Of a stretch of DNA of 64,000 nucleotides, positions 36,263 through 45,206 are shown piece after piece. Both the position numbers and the translations under genes were made by a program. How positions within the stretch are numbered: position 1 is the stretch's first letter; every line of letters begins with the position of its first letter. The DNA comes from Fischerella sp. PCC 9605 (GTDB lineage: Bacteria > Cyanobacteriota > Cyanobacteriia > Cyanobacteriales > Nostocaceae), in assembly GCF_000517105.1 (NCBI RefSeq), contig NZ_KI912149.1:839308-903307 (forward strand). Reading direction: 5' to 3'. Below the pieces are notes generated by a model. The model was given only the letters and a program-made list of their open reading frames with translations, was not told where the DNA came from and searched no databases.

Positions 36263-37510
36263 ATGAATTATTTACTAGTTAGCTATGTACCCTTTGGCAA
36301 GGGATCATCACCAAATACATATGTCTTAGGCGATATGTGGCTTGAAGACTTACGAGCGCAAGCTAAAGCATGGAGTCCATACGGCAGATTAGGTGTCGCT
36401 GTTCGATATGTTGACGATCTGACAGTGGCTGATAGCGGTAGCTTCAACTTAGTAGAAATTAATCCACAGGAAGAGGGATTTGATGTTTTCCCCTTGCCAA
36501 ATTACTACTCTTTGAAAACTTTCATCAAAACGCTTCCCAAACTCAGGAGGCAGCTAAATCAAGCTTGTCAATGGGCTTCTATTGTACAAGCTGATTACAA
36601 CGGTCATCCAGTGTCTTTGTCAGAGATTGTTTGGCCAATTGCGAAAAAGCATAACAACAAACGCATCTATGTGTTTAATGGAGCCGATCCTTTTCCTCGC
36701 CTAGAGCAGTTTGTTGCACAAGAGCCAAATCCCATTATACGAATGCTGAAACAGCAAAAAATGGTCAAGTATTTTGACCGTTTCTGTCGCCAAGCAATAC
36801 GTGAAGCTGACCTAGTGTTCGCGCATAACTTTTCAGTAGTTAAGCGGTTTCAGCAAGAGTGGAGCGATCGCTGTCACAATTTTGAACGCACCTTTGTGAC
36901 AGACGAGATTCTCATTAGCGACCAACAGGCAGCGTTACGCCAACAACGATTAATGGATGCTTCCCAACCACTACGTTTAATTACGGCTGGACGACAAACG
37001 CCAATTAAAGCAACTGACCACGTGCTGCGAGCAATGGCAATTGCCTTGTCCCGTGGTATTGACCTGCATTTGGATGTGGTTGGAGATGGGGACTCTCTGG
37101 AAAATTACAAGCAATTAGCGGTCGAACTTGGTCTAGAGGAGACAGTTCGGTTCGTCGGTGGCGTGCCTTACGGTCGAGAGTTGTTTGACTGGTTCGATCA
37201 AGCGCACATAATCGTAGTCACCAACCTAACCGCCGAAATCAGCCGTAACATATTTTTAGGAATGGCTCGCGGTCTACCAGTGATCCTCTATCGTAATCCC
37301 GGAAGCGACGCACTGTTAGAAAAACACAAAACCTCCATTCTCGTGCCCTCCGGTGATATTGACGCTTTGAGTGCAGCATTCATAGAAGCCCATCAAAATC
37401 GCACCTACTTAGCTGAGTTACTTGCCAATGGTCTGGCACTTGCTCGCACCAGAACGCTGGATGAAACCCATAGGCGTCGTGCAGAACTTGCTGCGTGTTT
37501 GCACGGCTAA
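36263..37510 (+). CDS. Glycosyltransferase (GT-B, group 1)
   Basis: A 415-residue GT-B enzyme. The C-terminal half has RLITAGRQTPIKATDHVLRAMAIAL, HLDVVGDGDSLENYKQLAVELGLEETVRFVGGVPYG, and NIFLGMARGLPVILYRNPGSDALLEKHKTSILVPSGD, typical of GT1/GT4. In this subgroup the expected E-x7-E is weak: the second Glu is replaced in GMARGLPVIL. Located 65 bases after the Gfo/Idh-SDR fusion in the right arm. Confidence 0.82.
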   Translation: MNYLLVSYVPFGKGSSPNTYVLGDMWLEDLRAQAKAWSPYGRLGVAVRYVDDLTVADSGSFNLVEINPQEEGFDVFPLPNYYSLKTFIKTLPKLRRQLNQACQWASIVQADYNGHPVSLSEIVWPIAKKHNNKRIYVFNGADPFPRLEQFVAQEPNPIIRMLKQQKMVKYFDRFCRQAIREADLVFAHNFSVVKRFQQEWSDRCHNFERTFVTDEILISDQQAALRQQRLMDASQPLRLITAGRQTPIKATDHVLRAMAIALSRGIDLHLDVVGDGDSLENYKQLAVELGLEETVRFVGGVPYGRELFDWFDQAHIIVVTNLTAEISRNIFLGMARGLPVILYRNPGSDALLEKHKTSILVPSGDIDALSAAFIEAHQNRTYLAELLANGLALARTRTLDETHRRRAELAACLHG

Positions 37511-37620
37511 AGCATTTACATAGCAATCCAATTTGATTCATGAACTTTACTCGTAAAGACAGGGAACAGGGAACGCTTAACAGGAAAACAATGTGTGTAA
37601 TTAATTCTGTTTGAATACTT

Positions 37621-39435
37621 ATGGATCACCGTAATAAATTAATTACCAAATTGCGTCGTTGGAAATATTTATTAATCAGGTTGTGCAGTCAAGATAAAAT
37701 TCTCATTTATCCTTGCCTAGCTTTGATAACTTTTTCGATTGTCATCAGTGGTTGTTCTCTACCAAGCAACCAAACAATGGTGACTGCTGAAAAGAGGATT
37801 CCTAGCTCCACTCCTTTTGTTGTAAGTGCCAAAAAGAGTATTCCTAATTCCACTTCTTTTGTAGGAATGGGTCTTAGTGGTATTGCCGATTGGTCAACTC
37901 AATTACCATTTTTGGATATTTTTAAACTGTCTCGGCAATGGATTACTCAATGCGAAAGTAGAGATCCAGGTTGTAATAGCAACGGAGAATGGGATACAGA
38001 TGAATCCAGACTTTTAAATTTAGACAAAAACGGTTGGGTTAAATCTCTACCAAATCCCAATGCTCCTCCTAAATACACCCGAGTCAGTACTTTACTATTG
38101 AGAGAAATAAAAGGCCGTTATCCTTCTGGAAAATATATTGTTTTGTATGATGGTGAAGGCACAATTGAGTATGGTTTTGATGCTCAAAAAGATAAAGCCG
38201 CTTCAACTCCTGGAAAAGATGTAATCAATGTCAATTCCGAAGGCGGCGGAGGCATATTAATTACTATCAGTTCTACCGACCCTAAAAAGACAGGTAATTA
38301 CATTCGTAACATTCGAGTTGTCAGAGCTGAAGATTTAGCTCTCTACACTAAAGGTGAAATATTTAATCCTGCTTTTATAAACAAAATTAAAAGCTTTAAA
38401 AATCTTCGCTTCATGGACTGGATGCAAACGAATGGCTCACAGCAGAAAGAATGGTCTTCTCGACCTACACCCACAACTGCTTCCTATGCCCTCAATGGAG
38501 TACCTGTAGAGGCAATGGTTGCTCTCGCCAATAAAATCAACGCCCAGCCGTGGTTCAATATGCCCCATATGGCTACTGATGAATACATGGCTAAATTTGC
38601 TCAAGTGGTGAAAGAAAAACTGAACCCAAAATTAAAGGCATATGTAGAGTTTTCTAATGAGGTTTGGAATTGGAAATTTCCACAGGCAAATTATGCTTTA
38701 AAACAAGGTCAAGCGAAATGGGGAAAAGATAAAAAAGATGCTTACATGCATTGGTACGGTATGCGTACTGCTCAAATGTGCAATACCTGGAAAAACACTT
38801 TTGCTAAGCAAAAGGATCGTGTAGTGTGCGTGATGGGCACTCAAACAGCATGGCAAGGGTTAGAGAATGCCGCTTTAGACTGCAAATATTGGGTAGCAGA
38901 AGGTAATAAATCTTGTTATCAACACGGTATTGATGCTTATGCGATCGCTGGATATTTCGGTACAAGTTTGGGTGCACCGGAAAATACTAAAACAGTAGAG
39001 TCTTGGTTGAATGAGCCAGATGGTGGTTTTAGTAAAGCTTTTCAGCAGTTAAAGCAAGGAGGGTTACTTAAAAACTCTAGCGATAGTTTAGCAGATAATT
39101 ACAACAGCTTTATTTATCATGCCAAGGTAGCCCGAAAAAGAAATTTGCAGCTAGTTGCTTACGAAGGGGGTCAACATATCGTTGGTCATTCTGGAGTGGA
39201 GAATAACGAAAAGTTGACCAATTTCTTTATCAAACTAAATCGGCATCCAGCCATGTATGAAATCTATACCCAATTACTAAATGATTGGAAAAAAGCTGGA
39301 GGAGGATTATTCATGCATTTTGTCGATATCGGAGCACCTGGTAAGTGGGGAAGTTGGGGCGCATTAGAATACGTAGGACAAAATAGTTCACCTAAATATC
39401 AGGCATTAGTAGATTTTAATAAAAATAATCGTTAG
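37621..39435 (+). CDS. Secreted lipoprotein with glycoside-hydrolase (clan A-like) features
   Basis: A 604-residue protein with an N-terminal anchor and lipobox (LALITFSIVISGC, Cys at about 46). A clan-A-type Asn-Glu (VEFSNEVWNW, about residues 342-351) is followed later by a Glu in LVAYEGGQHIVG (about residue 516). These could be the acid/base and nucleophile of a TIM-barrel glycosidase. Trp and Gly residues around them fit carbohydrate binding. It would act outside the cytoplasmic membrane, perhaps trimming the polymer made by the locus. I cannot assign a GH family number. Residues about 57-84 contain a 14-residue tandem duplication. Confidence 0.65.
   Translation: MDHRNKLITKLRRWKYLLIRLCSQDKILIYPCLALITFSIVISGCSLPSNQTMVTAEKRIPSSTPFVVSAKKSIPNSTSFVGMGLSGIADWSTQLPFLDIFKLSRQWITQCESRDPGCNSNGEWDTDESRLLNLDKNGWVKSLPNPNAPPKYTRVSTLLLREIKGRYPSGKYIVLYDGEGTIEYGFDAQKDKAASTPGKDVINVNSEGGGGILITISSTDPKKTGNYIRNIRVVRAEDLALYTKGEIFNPAFINKIKSFKNLRFMDWMQTNGSQQKEWSSRPTPTTASYALNGVPVEAMVALANKINAQPWFNMPHMATDEYMAKFAQVVKEKLNPKLKAYVEFSNEVWNWKFPQANYALKQGQAKWGKDKKDAYMHWYGMRTAQMCNTWKNTFAKQKDRVVCVMGTQTAWQGLENAALDCKYWVAEGNKSCYQHGIDAYAIAGYFGTSLGAPENTKTVESWLNEPDGGFSKAFQQLKQGGLLKNSSDSLADNYNSFIYHAKVARKRNLQLVAYEGGQHIVGHSGVENNEKLTNFFIKLNRHPAMYEIYTQLLNDWKKAGGGLFMHFVDIGAPGKWGSWGALEYVGQNSSPKYQALVDFNKNNR
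37789..37863 (+). repeat. Tandem duplication with 42-bp period in the lipoprotein gene
   Basis: AAAGAGgATTCCTA...CTTTTGT at about 37791-37820 is repeated with a few changes at about 37833-37862, exactly 14 codons later. It extends the spacer between the lipidated Cys and the enzyme domain (KRIPSSTPFV / KSIPNSTSFV). Confidence 0.7.
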
Positions 39436-39513
39436 CGTGTTGAGTGCTAAAGGCAATTGTAGAAGGGAGCAAGAATTCAATTGCAACAGCCGGGAGGCAG
39501 CAGCCCACCACCC

Positions 39514-39540
39514 TCGTTACCAGGTTGAACCTGGTAACGA
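39514..39540. repeat. Perfect palindrome TCGTTACCAGGTT-G-AACCTGGTAACGA
   Basis: Two perfect 13-base arms around a single G. It lies 79 bases after the lipoprotein gene and could act in mRNA stability or termination. A second copy at 40794-40972 is split by a MITE, so this one shows the empty site. Confidence 0.85.
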
Positions 39541-39653
39541 TAATTAGAGCCTCTGGCTCTTATATAAACTGTTGCGAGATATCAGATAAGCAGCAAGAAT
39601 TCATAATTATTAAAAATACTTGGTGTGACTAGAAAATTTGTGAGGTAATCAGC

Positions 39654-40727
39654 ATGACAGATAAAACTATAATTGAACCAACTCCATATAAAAATACTAA
39701 AAATTCATCAAAATTTTTAAGATATATACATAATTTTCGGGGGTTTGCAATTCTCACAATTGTGGCTACTCATATCATTCCTACTCTAGAATGGGGTGAT
39801 GAAAGAGTAGAAAAAATAACTTCTATTTTGATTGGCAATGGAACTGTATATTTTATCTTCATAGCAGGATTTTTATTCCAGTTTTTATCTTCCAAATATG
39901 AATACAAAAAATACTTGAGTAAAAAACTGCAATACGTTATTCTGCCTTATCTATTAATATCAATACCAGCAATTATATTTTGCATTGCTAGGAAAATATA
40001 TATTCCACCAGATTGGTTTAGTGCTCGTTTTTCAGATTGGTCAATTCCTGGTCAAATCATCATGTACTTACTGACCGGAGCACATTTACCACCCTTCTGG
40101 TTCATTCCCATGATTACCATTTTTTATATTATCTCGCCCATATTGCTATGGGTGGATAGGCATCCCCAAGCCTATCGCATACTCCCCATGTTACTGACGA
40201 TCACCGCAGTTGTACCTAGACCCTATCAGAATGATAATGTTATGCAGTCATTTGTCCATTTCCTATCTGTCTATATGATAGGTATGTTTTGTTCGCACTA
40301 TAGAGACAAGCTGTTTTTGATTGTGCAGAAAAAATATTTCTGGCTGCTGATAGGCTTCGTTATCTTAACTGCTTTAGAAATTGCGATCGTACCAAGACCG
40401 ATTGCGATTAATTCACTGAGTAAACTAATTCTGTGTGTACTAATCATCTACGTTTTATGGCTCATTGAATCACGCCTACCAAAAAAATTTCATGAGATCA
40501 TGGGTTTCCTAGCTGAATTGAGTTTCGGAATCTATTTTCTCCACGACTACTTCATAATTGCCTACTCTGGGGCAGCTAATAAGTTTGGATTCGATCCATT
40601 TTGGACTCAAGCTAATCCATTAACTTTTTCGCTAATTTTCTTCACTGCGGTAGGAGCAAGCATCGTTTCAATCTTGATCGTGAAGAGAATTTTTGGGAAA
40701 AATAGCCGATTTGTTATTGGCTCTTAA
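39654..40727 (+). CDS. Acyltransferase family 3 (OafA-like) membrane protein
   Basis: A 357-residue polytopic protein. The N-terminal YIHNFRGFAILTIVATHII is a variant of the family start (usually R-x-x-D/R-G-x-A-x-x-x-V-x-x-x-H). About ten hydrophobic helices follow, with HLPPFWFIPMI and a late GFLAELSFGIYFLHDYF. Such enzymes transfer acetyl or other acyl groups to sugars of surface polymers across the membrane. GAGGTAA lies six bases before the ATG. AT-rich like the methyltransferase gene at 29182. Last gene of the right arm of the exopolysaccharide locus. Confidence 0.85.
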   Translation: MTDKTIIEPTPYKNTKNSSKFLRYIHNFRGFAILTIVATHIIPTLEWGDERVEKITSILIGNGTVYFIFIAGFLFQFLSSKYEYKKYLSKKLQYVILPYLLISIPAIIFCIARKIYIPPDWFSARFSDWSIPGQIIMYLLTGAHLPPFWFIPMITIFYIISPILLWVDRHPQAYRILPMLLTITAVVPRPYQNDNVMQSFVHFLSVYMIGMFCSHYRDKLFLIVQKKYFWLLIGFVILTALEIAIVPRPIAINSLSKLILCVLIIYVLWLIESRLPKKFHEIMGFLAELSFGIYFLHDYFIIAYSGAANKFGFDPFWTQANPLTFSLIFFTAVGASIVSILIVKRIFGKNSRFVIGS

Positions 40728-40818
40728 ATGGAGTTTCCGAGATATCTGTTAAGAGCTTGCAAGATTTGATTGAGATAGCCAGAGATTCTAATTCTCGTTA
40801 CTAGGTTGAACCTGGTAA

Positions 40819-40964
40819 TACCAATTTAAAAAATTATTGCGACAGATGGATTGACACAAACCCGACACAGACAGTAATTCCCAATCCAAAATCTGTCTTG
40901 AAAAGCTTTGATCGGAGGAAACCTCCGCTCAAACTTTTCGCAAAATCTAAAATCCAAAATGGTA
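40819..40964 (+). mobile_element. MITE-like element, TACCAATTT family, copy B
   Basis: A 146-bp relative of copy A (8582-8673), with ends TACCAATTT and AAAATGGTA, flanked by a TAA target duplication. It shares GCGACAGATGGATTGACA and AATCCAAAATCT...AAAATCC with copy A. It is longer because a 47-bp hairpin element (40895-40941) interrupts it. No coding capacity. Confidence 0.78.
40895..40941. mobile_element. 47-bp hairpin element nested in the MITE
   Basis: Arms GAAAAGCTTTGATCGGAGG and CCTCCGCTCAAACTTTTC pair around AAA. AAAATCT is present on both sides (40888-40894 and 40942-40948), while the uninterrupted MITE copy at 8582-8673 has it once. That makes it a 7-bp target duplication. Confidence 0.7.
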
Positions 40965-41291
40965 TAACGAGGATGGTTTGGCTTTGATCCCCCCTGCTCC
41001 CCTTTGAAAAGGGGGAATATAGCAGTTTGCCTGAAAAAATTTTTCTGCTACCTCATGCACTTCCGTACTTTCTGTTACTCTTTGATTATCCCAAAGTAGG
41101 CTCATTTGTCCTGGCGACTTTTTCGACTTGCTACCTTTCTTGATTGGTGGCAAAAATCGGCTTCCCCAATGGCTCCTTTTTTCCGGCTTCGGCTGTGGTC
41201 GATATTTTTTACAAAATCCTAGGTATTTAGTAGCACATTCTTCTAAATTTCTCTCAATTGCAAAAATGCCGGATGCTATTGGGTGATAACA
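40947..41291 (-). pseudogene. Remnant of an unidentified gene
   Basis: Read on the minus strand from 41291, an open frame gives HPIASGIFAIERNLEECATKY... through PQPKPEKRSHWGSRFLPP and KKSPGQMSLLWDNQ to about 41015. The composition is protein-like. There is a stop (TGA) just before it, no proper start codon upstream of 41153 (TTG), and the last about 23 residues come from dispersed repeats and the MITE end. I take it as the 3' part of a broken gene whose original ends are lost. The family is not recognised. Confidence 0.4.
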
Positions 41292-41384
41292 TCATTACTC
41301 AGGCGGTCATGAGTACCATAATTCCTGAATTCATAGAAAAACCCTGCTGCATCCCTTAAGAAGGGAGATTAACTAAAGCGCGAA

Positions 41385-42248
41385 ATGCCAACATACACCT
41401 ATAAACAACAGCCACTAAAAACAAAATCAGGATGGTCTCTGGAAAAACGAGATCCACAATTTATCAAATTTGTGATGCCTATTTGGGAGTGGTTGTATAA
41501 ATATTATTTTCGAGTGCAGACAAGTGGTTGGGAGCATATCCCAGCCAACAAAAAAGTTTTATTTGTTGGTTCGCACAATGGGGGATTTGCTGCTCCTGAT
41601 ATGCATATGATGATGTACGACTGGTTCCGACGATTTGGTGTGGAACAGCTAGTCTACGGCTTGATGCATCCTACAATTTGGCAGGCGTGTCCGCCATTAG
41701 CAGAAGCAGCCATGAAAGTAGGAGCCATCGTTGCACATCCAAAAATGGCGATCGCCGCTTTGCGTTCTGGAGCCAGTGTACTCGTCTATCCTGGTGGCGT
41801 GGAAGATGTATTTCGACCTCATTGTCTGCGTAACAAAATTTACTTTGCTGAACGCCAGGGTTTTATTAAGCTGGCATTACGAGAACATGTGCCGATAGTG
41901 CCTGTCATTTCCAGTGGCGCTCACGATACGTTGATTGTGCTGGCTGAGTGCTACGGAATTGTGCAGCAACTCCATCAATGGGGGATGCCTTGGCTATTTG
42001 GTATCGATCCAGAAGTATTCCCCATTTACTTAGGACTACCTTGGGGAATTGCATTCGGCCCTTTGCCTAACATTCCTTTGCCAGTGCCTGTTTATACACG
42101 AGTTTGTCCGCCAATAGTGTTTGAATGGTATGGTCGAGAAGCAGCGCGCGATCGCGATTATGTCAATGCTTGTTATGAGCTTGTCCGCACTCAGATGCAG
42201 AAAGAGTTGGATAATTTAGTCAAACTGAGGATGCAAAGCCAGAATTGA
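41385..42248 (+). CDS. Lysophospholipid/diacylglycerol-type acyltransferase family protein
   Basis: A 287-residue membrane-associated acyltransferase. It has VLFVGSHNGGFAAPD (corresponding to the catalytic His region of the PlsC/LPLAT fold, although the classical H-x4-D spacing is not kept) and VLVYPGGVEDVFRPH, which fits the DGAT/MGAT-like variant of the substrate motif. VPIVPVISSGAHDTLIVL follows. A role in lipid or wax/phytyl-ester-type acylation is possible; the acyl acceptor cannot be told. It stands between repeat DNA and an EamA transporter gene on the same strand. Confidence 0.78.
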   Translation: MPTYTYKQQPLKTKSGWSLEKRDPQFIKFVMPIWEWLYKYYFRVQTSGWEHIPANKKVLFVGSHNGGFAAPDMHMMMYDWFRRFGVEQLVYGLMHPTIWQACPPLAEAAMKVGAIVAHPKMAIAALRSGASVLVYPGGVEDVFRPHCLRNKIYFAERQGFIKLALREHVPIVPVISSGAHDTLIVLAECYGIVQQLHQWGMPWLFGIDPEVFPIYLGLPWGIAFGPLPNIPLPVPVYTRVCPPIVFEWYGREAARDRDYVNACYELVRTQMQKELDNLVKLRMQSQN

Positions 42249-42319
42249 ACGACCAATTAACAATGCGTGATAATTAGCTCAAGCAACAATCTGGAAAAAT
42301 AGAGGAGCGAGAAGATCAC

Positions 42320-43267
42320 ATGGTGTCATCTTCATTGGTCTACCATGCTAGCAATTCCAAGCCGCCTCAATCAAATGCCCATACACAAGAACGCTATCCC
42401 AAAGCACTGGCGATCGCTGCGATTATTACTAGCGTTATTCTATGGGCATCGGCATTCCCTGCTATTCGAGTTGCGCTGGGTGCATATACTCCTGTGGAAG
42501 TCGCTCTTCTGCGATACCTGATTGCATCTACTATCCTAGCTGTTTACGCCGCAGTTAATCGCATGCCAATGCCAAGATTGCAAGACTTGCCACTGATTGC
42601 CCTATGTGGTTTTGTCGGTTTTGCTCTTTACAATTTCATGTTGAATGCAGGTCAACTGACCGTCTCGGCAGGCGCAGCAAGCTTTATCATCTCATCAGAA
42701 GTAGGCATTATTGCACTATTAGCAAAGCTAGTATTTGGCGAACACCTTAGCAGAGTAGGCTGGATTGGTGTTGCGCTATGCATTGCGGGTGTTGGTGTGA
42801 TTTCGCTCAATACAGGCAGCACATTTCAACTCTCATGGGGAGTAGTGCTAGTTTTCATTGCTACATTATCGATTAGCTTCTACTCAGTGCTGCAAAAGCC
42901 ATTATTACAAAGATACAATGCAATTCAGTTTACAACTTATGCAATTTGGGCAGGAACATTATTTCTGTTTTTCTTTGCACCTAGTGCAGTTTTGTCAGTT
43001 ACTCATGCACCTATTGCCCCTACGCTGGCGATCGCGTATATGGGGTTGTTTCCAGGTGTAGTTGCATACATAGCATGGTCTTACGTTCTGTCAAAAATTC
43101 CGACTTCACAAGCAGGTAGTTACCTTGCACTGATTCCAGTAGCAGCATTGTTGATTTCATGGCTATGGCTGAACGAAGTGCCTACAACAGTCTCCCTGTT
43201 TGGTGGTACTATCGTCTTGTGTGGTGTACTGCTTGTCAATCGACGTACTACGCAGTCAGCAACCTAA
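42320..43267 (+). CDS. EamA/DMT-family transporter
   Basis: A 315-residue inner-membrane transporter with about ten helices in two EamA repeats. The first repeat starts ALAIAAIITSVILWASAFPAIRVALGAYTPVEVALLRYLIA. The second contains WGVVLVFIATLSISFYSVLQKPLLQRYNA and ends GGTIVLCGVLLVNRR. Typical substrates are metabolites or amino acids exported from the cell; nothing here identifies the substrate. GAGGAG lies 14 bases before the ATG. Confidence 0.9.
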   Translation: MVSSSLVYHASNSKPPQSNAHTQERYPKALAIAAIITSVILWASAFPAIRVALGAYTPVEVALLRYLIASTILAVYAAVNRMPMPRLQDLPLIALCGFVGFALYNFMLNAGQLTVSAGAASFIISSEVGIIALLAKLVFGEHLSRVGWIGVALCIAGVGVISLNTGSTFQLSWGVVLVFIATLSISFYSVLQKPLLQRYNAIQFTTYAIWAGTLFLFFFAPSAVLSVTHAPIAPTLAIAYMGLFPGVVAYIAWSYVLSKIPTSQAGSYLALIPVAALLISWLWLNEVPTTVSLFGGTIVLCGVLLVNRRTTQSAT

Positions 43268-43626
43268 TTTAGCGTCAATTCGAGTGATGGAGAAAGCTGG
43301 ATTAGCTTTGAGGAGTATTTCACACATACATCTCCTCGGGGATTAGAGAAGCCATCCGTAAGGTACGCTTTATCTAAGAAAGAGTGGGAGCAGATCTTCT
43401 GAACGAATGAAATTTAGAAAGACTCTGCGCCCCTGGTGCGCTTACTCTGCTACAGGCGTGTGTTTAAAAAAGCTACTCTTTTACGCAAAGCTGTACTAAT
43501 ACTAGGTTGCAGTCAAAGATAGTACTTCCCTCACCCCCTCACCCCCTCTCCCAAATTGGGAGAGGGGAGGGGGAGAGGGCACGAATTGCTATATCTGAAC
43601 ACAACTTGGTATAAATGCAAGTAATG
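43268..43626. other. 359-bp intergenic region with a G/C-rich hairpin repeat
   Basis: Between convergent genes. At about 43528-43580 the sequence ccctcaccccctctcccaaattgggagaggggagggggagagg forms a strong inverted repeat. It could terminate transcripts from either side. The remainder shows no gene. Confidence 0.6.
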
Positions 43627-44838
43627 TTAAAAATAATTCATCGGGTCTACTGGTGTACCATTTTTCCGCACTTCAAAATGGAGATGGGGGCCAGTAGATA
43701 AACCTGTGGAACCAACTGCGGCGATCGCTTGTCCGCGCTTTACCGTTTGTCCTTCAGAAACATACAATTCACTGCTATGTCCGTAGAGGGTAGTAATGCC
43801 ATCGCCGTGATCGATAATTACTGCTCTACCATAACCGCCATACCAGCCAGCAAAAATGACTGTTCCGGAGTCTGCTGCTCGAATTGTACTGCCGTAACTG
43901 GCGGCAAAATCTTGACCGGCGTGAAAACGGCGATAACCTAAAACAGGATGCATTCGCCAACCAAAGGGACTGCTGGTAGGTGCATCGGTAGGATACGCTA
44001 GCATACCTGTACCGCGAACAATTATACTGTTGCGGCTGTTTGTCTTAGCTGCTGCTTCTCTAGCCCTGGCTTCGGCAACTTTTTTTTGAATTAAAGTTGC
44101 GATTGTCTGGGAATCTTTCTCTAATTGAGTTTGTGCTGCTTCTAATGCGAGGCGATCGCTATTGAGGCGCACAATTAATTCCTGTTGAAAGTCTGTTTGC
44201 GTTTGATAATTGGCTTTTTGTGCCAGTAATTGCTGCCTAATCAAGGCTATTTCATTCTTTTGTTGTTCTACTTCTATTCTTTGTATATTGATCTGATTTG
44301 CTTGTGTTGTCAGTTTGACTAAGATTTGCTGGTCTGCCTGATAAACTAACTTCAGATAACGACGGTGGCTGATAAAGTCACTCAGATTTTGACTTTGTAG
44401 CAAAACTGCCCATCCCTGATTCACTGGAGAGCGTTGTAGAAAGCGCAGGCGGGCAATTGTTGCTGCTTGTCGTTCTTGATAAGAAACTTCTGCTGCTGCT
44501 AAATCGGCTTGTAGCTGTTGCAAGCGTTCTGTTGCTAGCTTTAGGCGTAACTCGCTGTCTTTAATTTGAGTGTCAGTGGTTTTTAAGTTTTGCTGCAAAC
44601 CGTTGAGTCGTTCTTGCGCTGCTTGTTGCAAATTGGTGAGGCGATCGCGTTCTTGTTTGACATTCTGATGCAGTTTGTCAATTTGTTGCTGCTGCTGTCG
44701 CAAACTTTTAATTGCATCGGGTGTTGCTGTCGGCGCTGCATCAGCTGGTAATGCTGGCAGAAACATCAACCATATGCACACAATCATCCAAAATGCAAGA
44801 TTTAAAATACTCTTTTTTTCTACAAATAGCGCTCTCAT
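43627..44838 (-). CDS. M23-family peptidoglycan endopeptidase/EnvC-like murein hydrolase activator
   Basis: A 403-residue exported protein. A signal or anchor segment (LNLAFWMIVCIWLMFLPALPADA) is followed by a long coiled-coil rich in Gln and Leu (about 40-255), then a C-terminal LytM/M23 domain. The zinc ligands of active M23 enzymes are present: H and D in RFHAGQDFA and the HLHFE near the end. Unlike E. coli EnvC, it may therefore be catalytic. It would act in cell-wall remodelling at division. The ATG at 44838 is used. Confidence 0.87.
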   Translation of the reverse strand: MRALFVEKKSILNLAFWMIVCIWLMFLPALPADAAPTATPDAIKSLRQQQQQIDKLHQNVKQERDRLTNLQQAAQERLNGLQQNLKTTDTQIKDSELRLKLATERLQQLQADLAAAEVSYQERQAATIARLRFLQRSPVNQGWAVLLQSQNLSDFISHRRYLKLVYQADQQILVKLTTQANQINIQRIEVEQQKNEIALIRQQLLAQKANYQTQTDFQQELIVRLNSDRLALEAAQTQLEKDSQTIATLIQKKVAEARAREAAAKTNSRNSIIVRGTGMLAYPTDAPTSSPFGWRMHPVLGYRRFHAGQDFAASYGSTIRAADSGTVIFAGWYGGYGRAVIIDHGDGITTLYGHSSELYVSEGQTVKRGQAIAAVGSTGLSTGPHLHFEVRKNGTPVDPMNYF

Positions 44839-44963
44839 GTTGTTAGGTAGAACAAGCGCGATCGCTCAAAACACCATGAGTAGTTTTCCCAAAATCCGGT
44901 TAACTTATTTCAATCTCTGGGGAATTGGGAATTTACCTTGTGCTTTGCTACAGGGCTTGACAC

Positions 44964-45185
44964 TACCCCTGTCAAGGTGTGAGTCTTAGAAATGGATTTT
45001 TCTTGGTGTCTTAGTGTCTTGGTGAGTCCAGCCCCCGTCTTGGCTTCTGCCGAGATGGGGGACTGGCGAACCCGGAGGGTGGTGAAAAAAGAATGATTGA
45101 AACACAAAGACACAAAGACACAAAGAGGAAAATAGTCTTGTTTACTAAGATAATGGTTCGTTTTTTACCCACCTTGACAGGGCTA
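44964..45185 (-). mobile_element. MITE-like element, CCCTGTCAAGG family, copy 2
   Basis: A 222-bp element in the opposite orientation to copy 1 (12247-12569). Ends as seen on the plus strand are TACCCCTGTCAAGG and CCTTGACAGGGCTA. It is flanked by the 10-bp direct repeat GGCTTGACAC (44954-44963 and 45186-45195), which differs from the flank of copy 1, so the two are independent insertions. The middle holds a different GC-rich hairpin. It ends 21 bases before the -35 box of the thrS2 promoter. Confidence 0.82.
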
Positions 45186-45206
45186 GGCTTGACACTTCGC
45201 AGAAAT

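Larger units (their letters stand above)
40794..40972. repeat. Palindromic repeat split by a nested MITE
   Basis: CTCGTTACTAGGTTGAACCTGGTAA (40794-40818) continues as CGAGG after 40967. The host site is the same palindrome as at 39514-39540. TAA is present on both sides of the inserted element (40816-40818 and 40965-40967). Confidence 0.8.

Noticed and set aside
39444-39632. 62-codon frame after the lipoprotein gene
   Set aside because: Crosses the perfect palindrome at 39514-39540 and has repeat-type composition.
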